Source: Phallusia mammillata (Eukaryota; Chordata; Ascidiacea; Phlebobranchia; Ascidiidae). Taken from it: DNA of 64,000 bases. Under the pieces are notes generated by a model. The model saw only the letters and a program-made list of their open reading frames with translations, was not told where the DNA came from and did no database searches. Each line of letters starts with the position of its first letter. Position 1 is the first letter of the stretch. Below are positions 34,301 to 49,300 of this stretch, piece by piece. The stretch spans positions 97,761-161,760 of the forward strand of contig QLIY01000091.1 in NCBI GenBank assembly GCA_003260075.1, given 5' to 3'. The position numbers were made by a program, and so were the translations under genes.

Positions 34301-37300
34301 ACCACAAAAATTATGTAAAGCAAATTTACGAACGAACAGATGAGGTTTGAATACATACTTTTCTTAAAAAAATATCTCAAATACGTATTTTCCATATCAT
34401 CAGTGCTGCCACACAAATTATAAACAAATATCTATATTTTTGCAGTGTGTATGTAAATAAAGTGAACCAGAATAACATGACATGCAGTTTTATCCACATC
34501 CTTAACTCTAAAACACTGTTTCACAAAAGTCTGGAACTACACGAATTAAACTTACTTTCGTATTCGGTGAAGTCAAACTCGTCAACGCAAGTTGTCGGGC
34601 AGTCGCAGTAGTTTGGACAACATTCGTTCTTCGTCTTCACAGCGTCAGTCTTCATCACAGTGAATGGGAAATATTTCTCTTCACAATCATCCTGTGTTGT
34701 CACATTGCAACGAATCGGTACTGAAACCATAAGCAACACATGGGGTGCAAAATAAATTAGGCAATCTAAAGCCTTAACGGGGGGGGGGGTCATCCTGTGT
34801 TGTCACATTGCAACGAATCGGCACTAGAAACACAAGCAACACATGGGGTGCAAAATAAATTAGGCAATCTAAAGCCTTAACCAGTAAAAAGAAAATATAC
34901 AACGTACAAAAACAACATCTAATCTATTTTTTAAGCCGGTAGCTCAGTTGGTAGAGCGCGAGTCCCGGAGAGACTCCTGTAGTAGGTTCGAATCCTACCG
35001 CGGGCTACATTTTTCTGGCCTACGCCTTCCCATATATGAATGCTTGGTGACAGGCTGATTCGGTATTATGTCTTGGGCCTGGCGTGTTATGATTTTGAAA
35101 ACTTAAGTGCTTAAGTTACAAACTTACGACATCGAATTTACGGCAGTTAAAGCTTTTACCAAATCATAACGAGGAAAACATATTTATCCATTTTAATCCG
35201 AAGTGGAGTCATACGCAATACTTTGTACAGTATTATTAAAAAAAGATATTTATTTACCGCATTCAGACTGATCACAACAATAATCGTCCTTGCTGGTGAG
35301 TGTCAGGTGACAGTTGGGGCAAACCTGGGGCGCAACACATGGCACTTCCTCCACTTGAGGGCACTCGTCTGGGTCGCCCTCCTTCGACAAGCGACAAGTT
35401 TTTCTGTAAATGTAAAAGATTTTTTTAAACTTCATATTCAGGTTTGAGAATAATTTTAATACGTGGTTAATAAAAATCAAGACCAATCAAATTTGATTAA
35501 CTACAATCAACAAAGTGATTATTAACTGAAAAAAGGGAAAGTCCTTTGCTATACAGCAGAAGTTTGAACCATGGGCAAATTTACACCCAAAGTTTCACAT
35601 GGTTTAAGGGTAAACATAAAATGGTTTCAACAGTCCTTGTGAGATGAAAATTAATGTAATTTATATTTTCCTGACCTTCTCTTGTTTCCACAATCATCTT
35701 GAACATCTTCTTCCCATTGTTCTCCCACTGCACGGAGGACGTTGTTGCTGTCATAGCAACCATCAGGACACTCGCAAACGTTTCCGACTGGACAGCATGG
35801 GAAGTAGGAGTGGAGGCCTGAAACGTGGGATTGTCATTGATAAAACGTACCAACATTTTGTCATATTACCGTAGCAGTTTTTCTTACCGTTCAATGACAC
35901 TTCAACAAGCTTGGACTTGGGTGGTGGGCATGATGTTCGGTTGAATGGATACGGTGGGCACACGTAATCCTCTGTGATGCAATAAAGCATGTTTATTACA
36001 TGGAGCCATTTAGTAACATCACAAAAGTTGTAACATTATACTTACCACAGATATTGATGTCGCATCCGCACTTGTCTTTTGCAGGTGTGGTGGTCTGACA
36101 TTCCTTGCATGGGATCGGATCGGGACAACCGATATCACGAGCTTCAGGACACATTTTGGGATCTTGTTGGCATTCTTTGTAGATTTCCCTCGCAACGCCA
36201 GTTTGTTCCATCATGTCACTATAAATCGCATAGGGGTTAAAGGGCATAGACTTACACATTCGTACATATTCATGCAGACACACAAACAATTATAATGCCG
36301 GGCAAACAGACAATTAGGTAAAGCGTTGCACAGCCTTAATTAAGATAAACCCACACAAACACAAAAATAAACACATGTATACATATATTCCTTATTTATT
36401 GAAGTAGGAAGAACTACATATCTACCGATAGTCGAGGTCTTCTTTAATTCCTTCCCAGTCGGGGGGGGGGGGTTCGTACATATTCATGCAGACACACAAA
36501 CAATTATAATGCCAAGCAAACACACAACTAGGTAAAGCGTTGCACAGCCTCAATTAAGATAAACCCACACATACATAAAATATACATATGTATACGTATA
36601 TTCCTTATTCATTGAAGTAGGAAGATCTACATATCTACCGATAGTCGAGGTCTTCTTTAATTCCTTCCCAGTCGTCATTTTCCTTGTTCAACATCGTGAC
36701 AGCAACTTCAGGTACAACGCATCTCATACGTTTACATGCTGTTTCAGGGGGGGGGGGGGGGGGGGGGGGGGGGGGATAAACATATTTCAAAAATATCAAA
36801 AATTTCTTCAGGATGTAAAGTACGTCGTAATTTAAGTTAACGATTACACAATGATTTGAGCAAAAGGGTGATTTCTTCCAATAATATGACAATTACCTTG
36901 CGTCGAATTCCATTGTACATGCAAGATGAGTCGCACACTGTAAAGAAAAACAGGAGTTAGTTACATATTGCGCTTTATGTTTTAAAAACATATTCACACC
37001 AATTACTTACTGCAACAGTTCTTGCTGGGGAAGCATTCATCCTGGGTTGCCAAGGAAACGATCTTCTGATTGGCTGCGGGATCGACACATTCCTTGGGGT
37101 CCGGAATGGGTACTAAAAAGCATGGTATACATTTCTGAAGTGTTCAGCACAAATTTGTAAGCGAGGCCGAACCCCAAAACATAAGTCCGAAGCCCGGTCC
37201 TAACCCAAATCGTTTTTAAGAAGCCCATTAAGACCCGAAAGAATTAGGTTAAATCCAGCAACTAGATAATTTTTTTTGGAAAGTTACGTACAGACAATGC

Positions 37301-40300
37301 GAAGTCGGGGCCGAATTAAGCCAGTTTGTTGAAAAATCTAAGCCCGATCCTAGCCCAACTTACAACTCCCGTTCAGCATCCATATTTTACCGCAGGTTGG
37401 TCATAATAGGTTGGTATCGTTGTCGTCGATATTCTTATGTATTCAGCTTACCACACTCGACTTGCAAGCAACAATAATCGTCCTTGCTGCTCACTGTGTC
37501 GAAACAGTTGGGACAGGGTTCCGGTATCACGCATGGAACTTCCTCCACTTGAGGGCACTCGTCAGGATCGCCTTCCTGTGCTACACGGCAAGTTTTCCTG
37601 CGCAAAAGCACGTTTTTAAATAATTTCGAAGCCAACGTAAATTTTCCATTTTCCGAGAAATAATGTATTGTGCCGGAGTTTCACCAATGTGCCAATGCTA
37701 ATCATTTTTGATGTTGTGCCAAAACATTCGTTTTTGTTTGGTCTTGTCTGCGACGTAATAAACTGCCCTAAATACAGTTTGTACGCGATGTAATCTTACG
37801 AAACCAGATTTTAAAAAAATATCCTGTAAATGTGAAGGTACTTCGCAAGGAGTAAATTATATTTTAGTTGTTCACTTATGCTTTTATTTTTCTGTGAACA
37901 ATACTCGGCTTTAACACCGTGCTCGACAAAATTGAGAAGAAAAACTTGGACCGTGCTCGACAAAATTGAGAAGAAAAACTGATATGAGAAAAAAATACAA
38001 AATTTGAGAAGCATTGCCTAGTGCTGTTAGATTGATTGGCAATTAAATTTGTTTTGAAAGAAATCAGTTTACAACAAAGCAATTTTGGTAAAGTTTGTAC
38101 CAACCCGAATACGCACACTAAAACAACTGTTGATCGCGAAATTTTATGTTATAGCTCAAGTTTCCAAAACGCTTTCTTTTAATAAATTATGTCAATAATT
38201 TATCCAACCTTCTTTTGTTTCCACAATCATCTTGAACATCTTCTTCCCATTGTTCTCCCACTGCACGAAGGACCTTGTTGCTGTCATAGCAACCATCAGG
38301 ACACTCGCAGACGTTTCCGACAGGGCAGCATGGGAAGTAGGAGTGAAGACCTGAAATAAATGAAAATAATTTCAAGTCGTTGTGTCACGGTTTTAACATT
38401 CTAGCGTAGCAAAATTGGTCGTTTGACAAACAAAGACGGTAACACAGTCGCAGTGGGGGGGGGGGAGACCTGAAATAAATGTAAATAATTTCAAGTCGTT
38501 GTGTCATGGTTTTAACATTCTAGCTTAGCAAAATTGGTCGTTTGACAAACAAAGACGGTAACACAGTCGCAGTAAAAATTTCATTAGGTGAAATATAAAG
38601 AACGATCGACTTTAACTGGTAGCTTGAACAAAAAAATATATCTGTGCAACTCACCATTCAATGAGACTTCGACGAGCTTGGACTTGGGTGGTGGACACGA
38701 AGTTCGGTTGAATGGATAAGGTGGGCACTTGTAATCCTCTGTAACAAAATATAAGTACATTAAATGTTTAATGAGAAACAGAAAATTTCGCCTTTGTTTG
38801 GAACTTCACTAAAAATTTGAAAAACAAGATAGGAAATGATAATGCAAATTTTAAAAGAGGTATTGGGAAGGTTTGTACAAAATATTTAAAAAAACATGGT
38901 CATGGGTACCTCCTACAACATCTATTTGTTTTACACAAAAAGTGATAGGGTATACAAAGTAAATAGCAAACCCCTTTTGTAAGCTAATTTCAATGTCTTA
39001 ACAGATAACCGTCTTACCACAGATATTGATGTCGCATCCGCACTTGTCTTTTGCAGGTGTGGTGGTCTGACATTCCTTGCATGGGATCGGATCGGGACAA
39101 CCGATATCACGAGCTTCAGGACACATTTTGGGATCTTGTTGGCATTCCTTGTAGATTTCCCTCGCAATGCCAGTTTGTTCCATCATGTCACTGAACGAAC
39201 ATAAATAGCAGGTTAAGATATGATTTGTGTCATTTTGCAGTTTTGTTAACTTCGTTTGCCATATCTAAACTACAATTACGTTCATTACGAGCAAAGCACA
39301 TAAGTAGCTTTGGCGCGATCAGTACCGTATACAACAACGTGCCTAATATATTTTTGTTATTTCCAAAAGCGCTACAGCCAAAAGGTAATGCACTGTCATG
39401 TTCAATTAAATTTCCAAATCTTTTGAGTGTTATGATCAGGCAAATATCTTTATTCTTTGTTGAAAACATTTTTGCTTTCATACACAACTACACAACAATC
39501 ACAACTTTTGAAACAAAGAGTTTTAAAACGAAGTTTTAGTGGCTCTGTAAATGATCCTAATAAAATATTTATATTTTAGAATTTACCGGTAATTGAGATC
39601 ATCTTTAATTCCTTCCCAGTCGTCATTTTCCTTGTTTATCATCGTAACAGCAACTTCAGGTACAACGCATCTCATACGTTTACATGCTGTTTCATCCCAC
39701 CAAGTCTCGTACAACTGAAAGCGTGAATTAAAGTATCAGTAAGAGGTGATGCAAAGGTGAGGTTATTCCTTTTTCACTTACCTTGCGTCTGACTCCATTG
39801 TACGTGCAAGATGTCTCACAAACTAAAAGGCGAAAAAATAATCGTTAAACACATTGAGCTGTAACGGAAATATTGTTCCCGGTTTTGGGTTTGTATCATT
39901 TTGAAACATGTACTAAAGACTCAAAAACAATTAGCCCAACATTGCGTAGGAATAAAAAAATAATCATAAATGTCCCAGCAAGAAGATGCAAGCTAATATC
40001 TAAGTGTAAAATATTATAACGTTTCTACAGTTTATAATGTTTTACACTTGGATAACAAACTCAACAAAGGTGGAGGTGGTAAAGGTGGTAAACACATCAA
40101 AGTGCCCCAACGGTCCCAGGACTACGGGAGTGACTTGACTTGACACTTAGATAATGGCTTGTATTTCCTTTTTGAGGACATTTAAAACCGTAAATTGTGT
40201 ACCATGACATACGTGGTTATTATTTTGTTCAAAACAATAAAAATAACCAAATTACATTCTAACAATAAAAGCAAACAATCGGTTACGGCAAGCATGATGA

Positions 40301-43300
40301 GGTTTTTTGTTAAAAACCTTTTGTTTATACGTTGAACTAGCGAAGTACTTACAATCAGGGGGGGGGGGTGTTTTGGTAAAAACCTTTTGTTTATACGTTG
40401 AACTAGCGAAGTACTTACAATCAGTGGGACAGTAATATAATGGGTCAGATGTTATAGCATTTTATGCACTTACTGCAGCAGTTCTTGCTGGGGAAACATT
40501 CATCTTGTGTAGCAAGGGTAACGATTTTCTGGTTTGCTGCAGGATCAACACATTCTTTCGCATCAGGAGGGGGGGGGGATTTTATAAACTTACTGCAGCA
40601 GTTCTTGCTTGGGAAACATTCATCTTGTGTAGCAAGGGTCACGATTTTCTGGTTTGCTGCAGGATCAACACATTCTTTCGCATCAGGAACTGGAACTGTA
40701 CGAAAGAAATACAAAGTCTTAATTGACATTTTGCAAACGGCCAATGATCCACACCTGAATGTCGAAACACGTTTTTCTTTTTTTCTTTTTGTCTTCAGAA
40801 TATTAAAGCTCTGTGTTGTAGGCAACTTGTTTATTAATAAACGTGTTCTTTTATTATTTTTCCTGTTCGCGCTCTTTCGTTTATTTCTTTTACCCTTCTA
40901 TTCATATATTCCATTATGCTTGTCCTTGGGCACTAATCTAGTCATTTCTCAAAGGGAACATATATTTCCCTTAAAATCTATGTTTGACTTGAGACTTCAA
41001 TAAATTTTGCAGTCAACCTTTTTACACATATGGCACGCAAACAAAATATTATCTAATTTTGACATGCAAGTTACAAAGGTTGAACATTAAAACTTACCGC
41101 ATTCGACTTGCAAGCAACAATAATCATCCTTGCTGCTCACTGTGTCGAAACAGTTGGGACAGGGTTCCGGTATCACGCATGGAACTTCTTCCACTTGAGG
41201 GCACTCGTCAGGATCGCCTTCCTGTGCTACACGGCAAGTTTTCCTGGGAACAGGCAAATTTTAAATCCGTAAAATTTCCTATGGGTGTGATAAGTTACAT
41301 GGATCAAGATTTTGCACACGACGTAAAATACTTTTCNACTCGACTTGCAAGCAACAATAATCGTCCTTGCTGCTCACTGTGTCAAAACAGTTGGGACAGG
41401 GTTCTGGTATCACGCATGGAACTTCCTCCACTTGAGGGCACTCATCAGGATCGCCTTCCTGTGCTACACGGCAAGTTTTCCTGGGAACAGGCAAATTTTA
41501 AATCCGTAAAATTTCCTATGGGTGTGATAAGTTACATGGATCAAGATTTTGCACACGACGTAAAATACTTTTCGTTTCTTGAAAACATAAATCCAACTAA
41601 AAATGATTTTTAGGTCAGCTACCTTCTCTTGTTTCCACAATCATCTTGAACATCTTCTTCCCATTGTTGGGGGGGGGGGTTGTTGCTGTCATAGCAACCA
41701 TCAGGACACTCGCAAACATTTCCGACAGGACAGCATGGGAAGTAGGAGTGGAGGCCTGAAATCATGAATAGTGTTTTCTTTGTACATAATTATGTTATTT
41801 TTAAGGTAATCGTTAACGGGAATACAATCTTACTAGTATCCTCATAAAGGTAACATCTGTGCAAGATCAATTTAGAAGAAAGATCGAGTACAACTAATAG
41901 CTAGAACAAAAACAAGTTCGGTGCAACTTACCTTTCAATGAGACTTCGACGAGCTTGGACTTGGGTGGTGGGCATGATGTTCGGTTGAATGGATAAGGTG
42001 GGCATACGTAATCCTCTGTAAAATAATGGAAGTATTGACGTGTACTGCACTTAGAACGTTAGGTCGCCTAAGCAAAACGTTTGCTCTGTAACTATAACAA
42101 CTCCACCAAGTACAAGTTTTTGGTTTACTTTCAACCAATTCACTTTTTCGCCTATAAAATGTGTTTTTAAGATGTCGAAGTAAACACAAAAGCACCCTTG
42201 TCATTTACCATTCTTAACAGATAACCGTCTTACCACAGATATTGATGTCGCATCCGCACTTGTCTTTTGCAGGTGTGGTGGTCTGACATTCCTTGCATGG
42301 GATCGGATCGGGACAACCGATATCACGAGCTTCAGGACACATTGTGGGATCTTGTTGGCATTCCTTGTAGATCTGTCTTGCCACGCCAGTTTTTTCCAGC
42401 ATTTGCCTGGGTCGAATGATAGTTTTAAAGTATATTTGAATGGTATAGTAGTATGTATGCACCCTAAAAAGTTGGTATGTTAGACTTTCAAGCCTATAGT
42501 CGCCACATATCCCACCTGTAGTCAAGTTCTTCTTTAATTCCATCCCAGTCGTCATTTTCCTTGTTTATCATCGTGACAGCAACTTCAGGTACAACGCATC
42601 TCATACGTTTGCATGTTGTTTCATCCCACCAAGTCTCGTACAACTGAAAACGAGTAAAAATTGCAGCATTTCAAATGTGTTGCACCAGTTTTAAACCCAT
42701 AAACCATTTTCGTATTTAGCTGTTTTTTGTATTTCCTAAAAAATAAGTTATACATAAAACACAAAGCGTCTTACCCTTCTCCTGATTCCGTTGTACATGC
42801 AGGAATTGTCGCATACTGAAAACATTAATAACAATGTTAAAAGATTGTACCAAGTTTTTCAAATACAATAAGCAATTTTGATGTGTTTAATTGCTGATGA
42901 AAGTTTTAAACTTTTTCCAATAATATATGACCTAAAATGTTTTTTTCACAATTGACTGTGTTGTAATTTTAGGCATATAGTAGTAGTGTCTTTATTTTAT
43001 TAGCACCTAGTATATTTTTGCTGCTAATTTTTAATACTTACCGCAACAGTTCTTGCTGGCAAAGCACTCGTCGTTAGTTGCCAGGGAAACCACCTTCTGA
43101 TTGGCTGCAGGCTCCAGGCACTGCTTTGGATCGTTAAGTGGTGCTAAAATAAATGTTGGTTGTTAAAAATGATTCCTATGCAAATAAAAATTGTTTAGTT
43201 TTTCGCAAGATTTTAAAGTGTTCCGTGCCCCCAAAGAAGGTTAAAAACGCTGACAGACCAACGTTTGGTCACAACGCAATCAAAGCAGCTTAAAACTCAA

Positions 43301-46300
43301 CTTACAGCAGTTGATTTTCGGGCATCCACAAACATCGGTCCCCATAGTTTGGTTCTCGCATTTTTCGCACGTAGTGGTGTCAGGAATACACGGACTAATC
43401 TTAACCGCTTCTGGACAAACACCTGATGCCCAATCTGAATCACTGACGTAACAGCGTCGTTTAACGCAACCGTTTGCATCCTCGTCCAGTGCAATCCATT
43501 CTGTTCCGTTCTGATGTAAAAGAAATTAATTTAATTGGTGATTTAGTTTTTGTGTTGAAAGAGCATTTAAACAGGGCGAAGGTTTTCCGTATTTATAAAG
43601 AATAAAGGCGTTGTTATTACACTACAATATTTTGTTACAAGCGATATTTTGGATTTAATTAAACAAATTTCGATGTCACAAAAAATACCTAAGAAAATAC
43701 CAAAGGGTGCAAAGTTTTTAGTAGTTTGTGTATTAAATAGTCTCAAGAGTTTCGTGTTGTTTAATTTGATTTAACGAGTCTTTTTATTAAATAACTACAG
43801 CTGCAAAATGATTTGAATTAACGGGGTAGTTCTGTATTTGTTCAAAAAACGACTGATGTTCACATGTTGTACAAATGTAAGTGCAAAAACACCTAGCTCA
43901 AAAAGCAGTGAAATTGTAAGCTTTACATTTTTTCGGTGTTTGTTCTGTCGACTGACGCACAGTTGGTTAAGAGCTAACACAATTTAGACCAGTTTCGAAC
44001 TTACGGCGATCGTTTCACCATCCTTGTCGTAGCAGAACTTTTCAGGATTGCAGTGATAAACGGGACAACAGTATTCGGGGACTTGACGCGCATGCAAAAC
44101 TTCCAACCTGCATTAGACAGTAAATTATAATCCAAATCAGAAAATAGAAAACGCAATGTTTAAATCCACAAGTTAGTAAATAATCAGGGTAAAAGCGAGG
44201 AAGCTTCCGTTATAACTCTACTATAAGTATCTGAACTTATTGAAAACCATAGGCACTCTTCTATAGTTTATAATCCCCCAAACTGTATCTACAAGTTGAA
44301 ACACATTTTTAGGGTTATGCAAATTATGTACAGTAAGTATATTATTTAAAGGCCAATTTAATTTTCGAGGTATTTCCACAAGTTACAACACATTGGGTCA
44401 TATTTCTACAACAAAATGCAAACTAAAAATGTTGTGAATTCATACTTGAAGCAGTTTTCGCATGTCGGGACAGGTTCGTTGCAAGAAACATTTGCGTAAG
44501 TTTCCAAATAACATTTGTTCGGGTCTTGTTCGTCAACGGTGTCCGTGCACTCATAGTCGAGGCAGTCATGAGTCCAAGTATCACCAACTTGGTAGGCCGT
44601 TCCCATGAACATGCAAACCACGCACTCTATAAAGGTAACATAATAGTCAGACTCGCATAACCTTTTATTAGTAATCTGAGCAAAAACATACAAGCAAGTA
44701 TTTGCGTAAAAAACATGAAATCTTTTTGCTCAGGTTATTTTATTAGTATTTGTCTAATTGAATGGTATAAGCCGAGGTTGCGGAAATTGTAATCTAGTTT
44801 GCAAAAATTATTCAAGCTTTAATTGACATTAAAACTTATTTTCATCAAACTAGTTTCGCTAAAAACGATAATTTGTGCAAATACATAAAAAACTTCATAA
44901 ATTGACATAAAGTGTATGGACATTGCAATGTTCCGGTTGGTTACAAGTGGCTTACAAAAATCTGCTTACAATGTGGTTAGACCATAAGGCTTAGGAGTAT
45001 AAGAATAACAGCTGGCCATAAAAAGTCTTTACCGCATTTGAAATGATCGCAACATTCCCCGTCGTCATAACAACAACTCTTTTCCTCATCTTTTACTCTT
45101 CTGTAATTTTCGGGGCATTCGATCGGTTCCGGGCATGGGTTTCTCTCCTTTGTGACGTTATAACATTCCTTGTCTTGACCAATCGCCTAATTTAAAACAA
45201 ACGAAAAATCATGTAAGTTACGTAATTTTCATTTCAGGCCTAACTGCTACGTACACTGTATCTGACAGATGTGTTTAAGTTTGGTAAAACTCACCAATCT
45301 ATTTTGTAACATTGAAAGAAATATTTGCACCTAACGGGCGTAATCGTATCTGTCAACGTCTTTGAGCTCTTGGCGACCGTTTAGTTCTACTTTTATCTTT
45401 AAATTTTAGGTAAGCAAACTTTTTATTTCGTTTTATTTCGTTTTTTCGCGGGGAAAAATTACCCGAGTAAGTTTGGGTTTGATTCGATGCCTTACAAAAG
45501 CCAAGCGGTTACAGTTGCTCAAAAACCATGGCACAAATATAGTGTTTTGCGTTTTGTACCTTAACTGACAGACAGTTGTAGGTGTCGTAACATCCAAGCT
45601 CCACATTTCCTTTGGTCCATGTTGAACCAATGTCCGTTTCATTCAGCACAGTGTTTCCAAATTTGCAGTATGGGCAACCTACAAATTATTATCAATCAAT
45701 AAATTTAATGCAAAATAAATATTTTGATAATAATTCTAATTTATTTCAAAGAATTTAAATTTACGTTTTGAAAAACGATTTTAATTGATCAGAACAATAA
45801 CCTAAAAACCATAAACAGGTTAGTTTGCACAATTCAAAGCCCCTTTTGGGTTAACGCCAGAAAATTGACTTTACATTAGGAGCAGCAAACTTACGACATT
45901 CGATAAGCTCTGTGCATCCGCATTCAGTAATTCTGGTGATAGCTTCATCGTAGGGACTTGGACATTTTTTCGTTTCTTCGCATGGTACTGGTGTACATGA
46001 CTATCAAACAAAAAAGTCATTTCAGCAGATAATTCATTAATTACTTTCTGAATAGACTGCGTGGATTGCTGTTAAGAGGCAGGGTGGTCAGTAATGCAAA
46101 ATTCGTCAAAAAAATGGTTTTTGAGCATATAAACATGAACAGAAATTGTAATATATTAAAACTTTAAAATGTTTGTGGTAAAACATTCACCAATAAACAT
46201 TTCGTTACACTGTAGGGCTGAAAAAAAATGTTTTTAAACTTTATTGCAACAGATGTTAGAACAAATTGATACATCAAAGTTGTTTTAAATTATTTTACCT

Positions 46301-49300
46301 CCAACAAGCATTTATCTTGAACGTCTCTGTTGTTTGTGCATGTGCAGTCCTCACATTTGCGTTCAGTCTTGCGGTAGATACGACGCCAAGTTTCATCAGG
46401 CTGCAAACAAAAATGACATTGATGAAATGTCTACAACGAAATGTGGATTCTTGGAATATTTTTCTTGTGAAAAAATATTCAAATAAATTTACCAAACAAA
46501 ACCTTCTTCGGGGTTTAGTTCACGCATCTTAGGTTGACCTGACTTACGGCATATGTCCTGTTGTCGAACTGATCCAAACACACGTGATCACAGGTGCAGT
46601 TGTAGCATGGAGCCAAGCATGGGTCAGATGGAATCATCTCACGAAGGAATGGGTAGTCACATTTGATCATTGGGCATCGTTCAATTTCCTCTGCACATTC
46701 ATACAGATATTTTGTCGGGGGTTTGGGAATTGAAATTTGACAAAAATGCAGTGACCGATTATTTTATAATAAAAAACTTTATTAACTCGTCATTTTGTAT
46801 TTGCAACATGTCAGAAGACTTTGTTGCCAGGTAATAAAATTTGTTAGTTTTTTCGATCACCGTGTACACTAATACAATCGAAAATAGTTTAATAAACTAA
46901 AAACTAACTTTAAGTAAATTATAGGCAATGACTGTGTAGTTCATTGGAAAGGTAACCAGAACCAACAATATTTAAAGAATCAATACATCAAGTTCGAACA
47001 CCACACAGAGGTGTAATCTTCTTTTACCAATAAATTTCAACTTACTGCAAATGTATTTGGGACATCCACAATCATCGTCTTCAATACCAACAATTTCGGG
47101 GGGGGGGGTTTGCCAGGTAATAAAATTTGTTATTTTTTTCGATCACCATGTTGTACACAAATACAATCGAAATATAGTTTAAAACTAAAAACTCAGTTTA
47201 GGTAAGTTATAGGCAATGACTGTGTAGGTCATTGGAAAGGTAACCAGAACCAACAATATTTAAAGAATCAATACATCAAGTTCGATCACCACACAGAGGT
47301 GTAATCTACTTTTACCAATAAATTTCAACTTACTGCAGATGTATTTGGGACATCCACAATCATCGTCTTCAATACCAACAATTTCGTGGCAAGTGGGGCA
47401 CGGTTCGGGTTTGTGGCAGATCTGACGATGGTAGGGGCATTCTGATTGGTTAAAACGAGGACCATCAGCGCCATCTAGCGGGTCGGTGCAGTGATGCCAG
47501 CAACCATTCATCATCCACTCAGTGTTGGGCTGCAAGGTTAAAGTAAGCGCTCATGTCCACTATCAGTACCTTGTGGACTGTATTGCGAAAACGTTTGTGC
47601 ATGGATTATGGCTAAAAATCAAGTTCCACTGGTGTTACCCCCAGGTAATTTACCTTTTGGCGTCCACGTAAACTTGGGAACTGCATGTTGTTGTGTGATA
47701 GATATGTGATTTACCAATCTAAATTCAGTGAAAGTATACGGTATGTGTCCAGATTTTACGCTTTGTGAATTTTGTGCGTTTATCATAACAGTGTGTATAG
47801 TGTCGACTGTTAATTACTAAAGTGTAATGTGATTTTTTTACTGTTTTTCACCCTTTACTATTTATTAAAAAAACTATCGTAGCAATATAGCCTTTGATAT
47901 TCTTAAAACCAAAACTGTTATTTTGACCATTTGAAGTAAATTGGCTCAAACTTATTTTATTTCTATGTTCTCATCATTATACGATGTTTAAAAACATTTG
48001 GTCAAGCACCAAAATCACCGGTAATGCTCAAAAACGAGAAGAAATCACTGCCACTAAATCTTTATAAATTTTAGATGTGATGTTTGTATGATTATAAATT
48101 GTGTCCACATGAATGACGATTAAATCTCTTTAATATACGTAGTTTTTATGTATTTAATTTGTTCTTACCGGGTATGCGCTGTTGGTTCCATTGTTCTCGA
48201 CGAAGCAAACGTTGTCACATTCTAAACAGATCAAGATCAAATAAGTGTTAAATGAAATTAAAATTAAGAAAATAAAACGCGACATAAAATAAAACTTGAA
48301 AAAACACTCATTTTTACAAAAATGGCCTCACCGCATCTGTAAAGGTCGCAGCAATCGAACTGATCTCTACCATAGACAACACTGTGCATACGATCTGGAC
48401 AATCCGGGGCGGCAGAGCACGTCGTGTTGGCGTAGTTGACTGCTTTGTAACATCCACCCTCGGCCTTGACGCCACGGACACATCGGAATTTCAGACACTT
48501 CTTATTCCAGGTTGCGTCAATCTGGGAATAAGATGGATTCAAAATCACTAGCCTTAATTTTTCTAGTTGTCAAACTCATTTCATTAATATAATGTTGTTT
48601 AGTCCTAGTTTTTGAAAAACGCTAAAATAAGATCGAAAACATTGCTACTTACAGCCATCAGTCTCTTGTTGTTCTGAAGATCGTAATCAACGCACGCGTC
48701 GCATTCTATAGGCAAAACATATAAAAATCAATCAGTGCATTACTTCCTGTTCGGAACCAAACTTAAATAGTGATGTATCTTGCTTTGGGCTTTGATAGAA
48801 ATCATTGAATTTAAGCAATCCAAACATGGTATATGTTATGTTTTTTGCATGTAATCGCGCAAACAAAAACGATTGCACTGGTGTTTTTGACATTAAATAG
48901 TTTGATTACTGAATTTACGGTTTTTCACTTCTTAAATTAGTTTTACTTGTTTAATTTGCTAAACTGTTCCCAAGTATAAATACAAATGGGTTTCAACTCA
49001 CAATAGGATATAAAAACAACAACATATTTTTTAGACTTGCCGCATTCTCCCCACGGGCAACAGTCATCAGGGCGTGTCTTATTCACCCATGCGTAACCGG
49101 TTTGACATGTGGGTGTGGGACCAGTTGTACAAGCTTCTTGTACCCGCTCGATCTGGGGACAAAACTCGATGGCAGTCTTGTTGTAGCAAGTGTCAGTGTA
49201 ACAACAGTTCGATTCAGTTTCGTCCTTGCACCAGTAATTCGAACCTCCCACCTGAAACGTTGTGAAATTTAGTTTCTGCAATCAAATTGACGGAAAAGCC

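Noticed and set aside
34934-35007. Functional tRNA gene
   Set aside because: A and B boxes are good, but the acceptor stem has a mismatch, the base before the anticodon is C, spacing before the anticodon stem is off, and the following body recurs elsewhere. SINE is the better reading.
37893-37980. Short direct repeat (CCGTGCTCGACAAAATTGAG)
   Set aside because: Two adjacent 30-odd base copies in an intron; probably a slippage duplication with no further structure.
40464-41003. 179-codon open frame on the + strand, and similar + frames at 41059-41613
   Set aside because: They are antisense shadows of cysteine-rich exons of the giant gene, extended by duplicated sequence.
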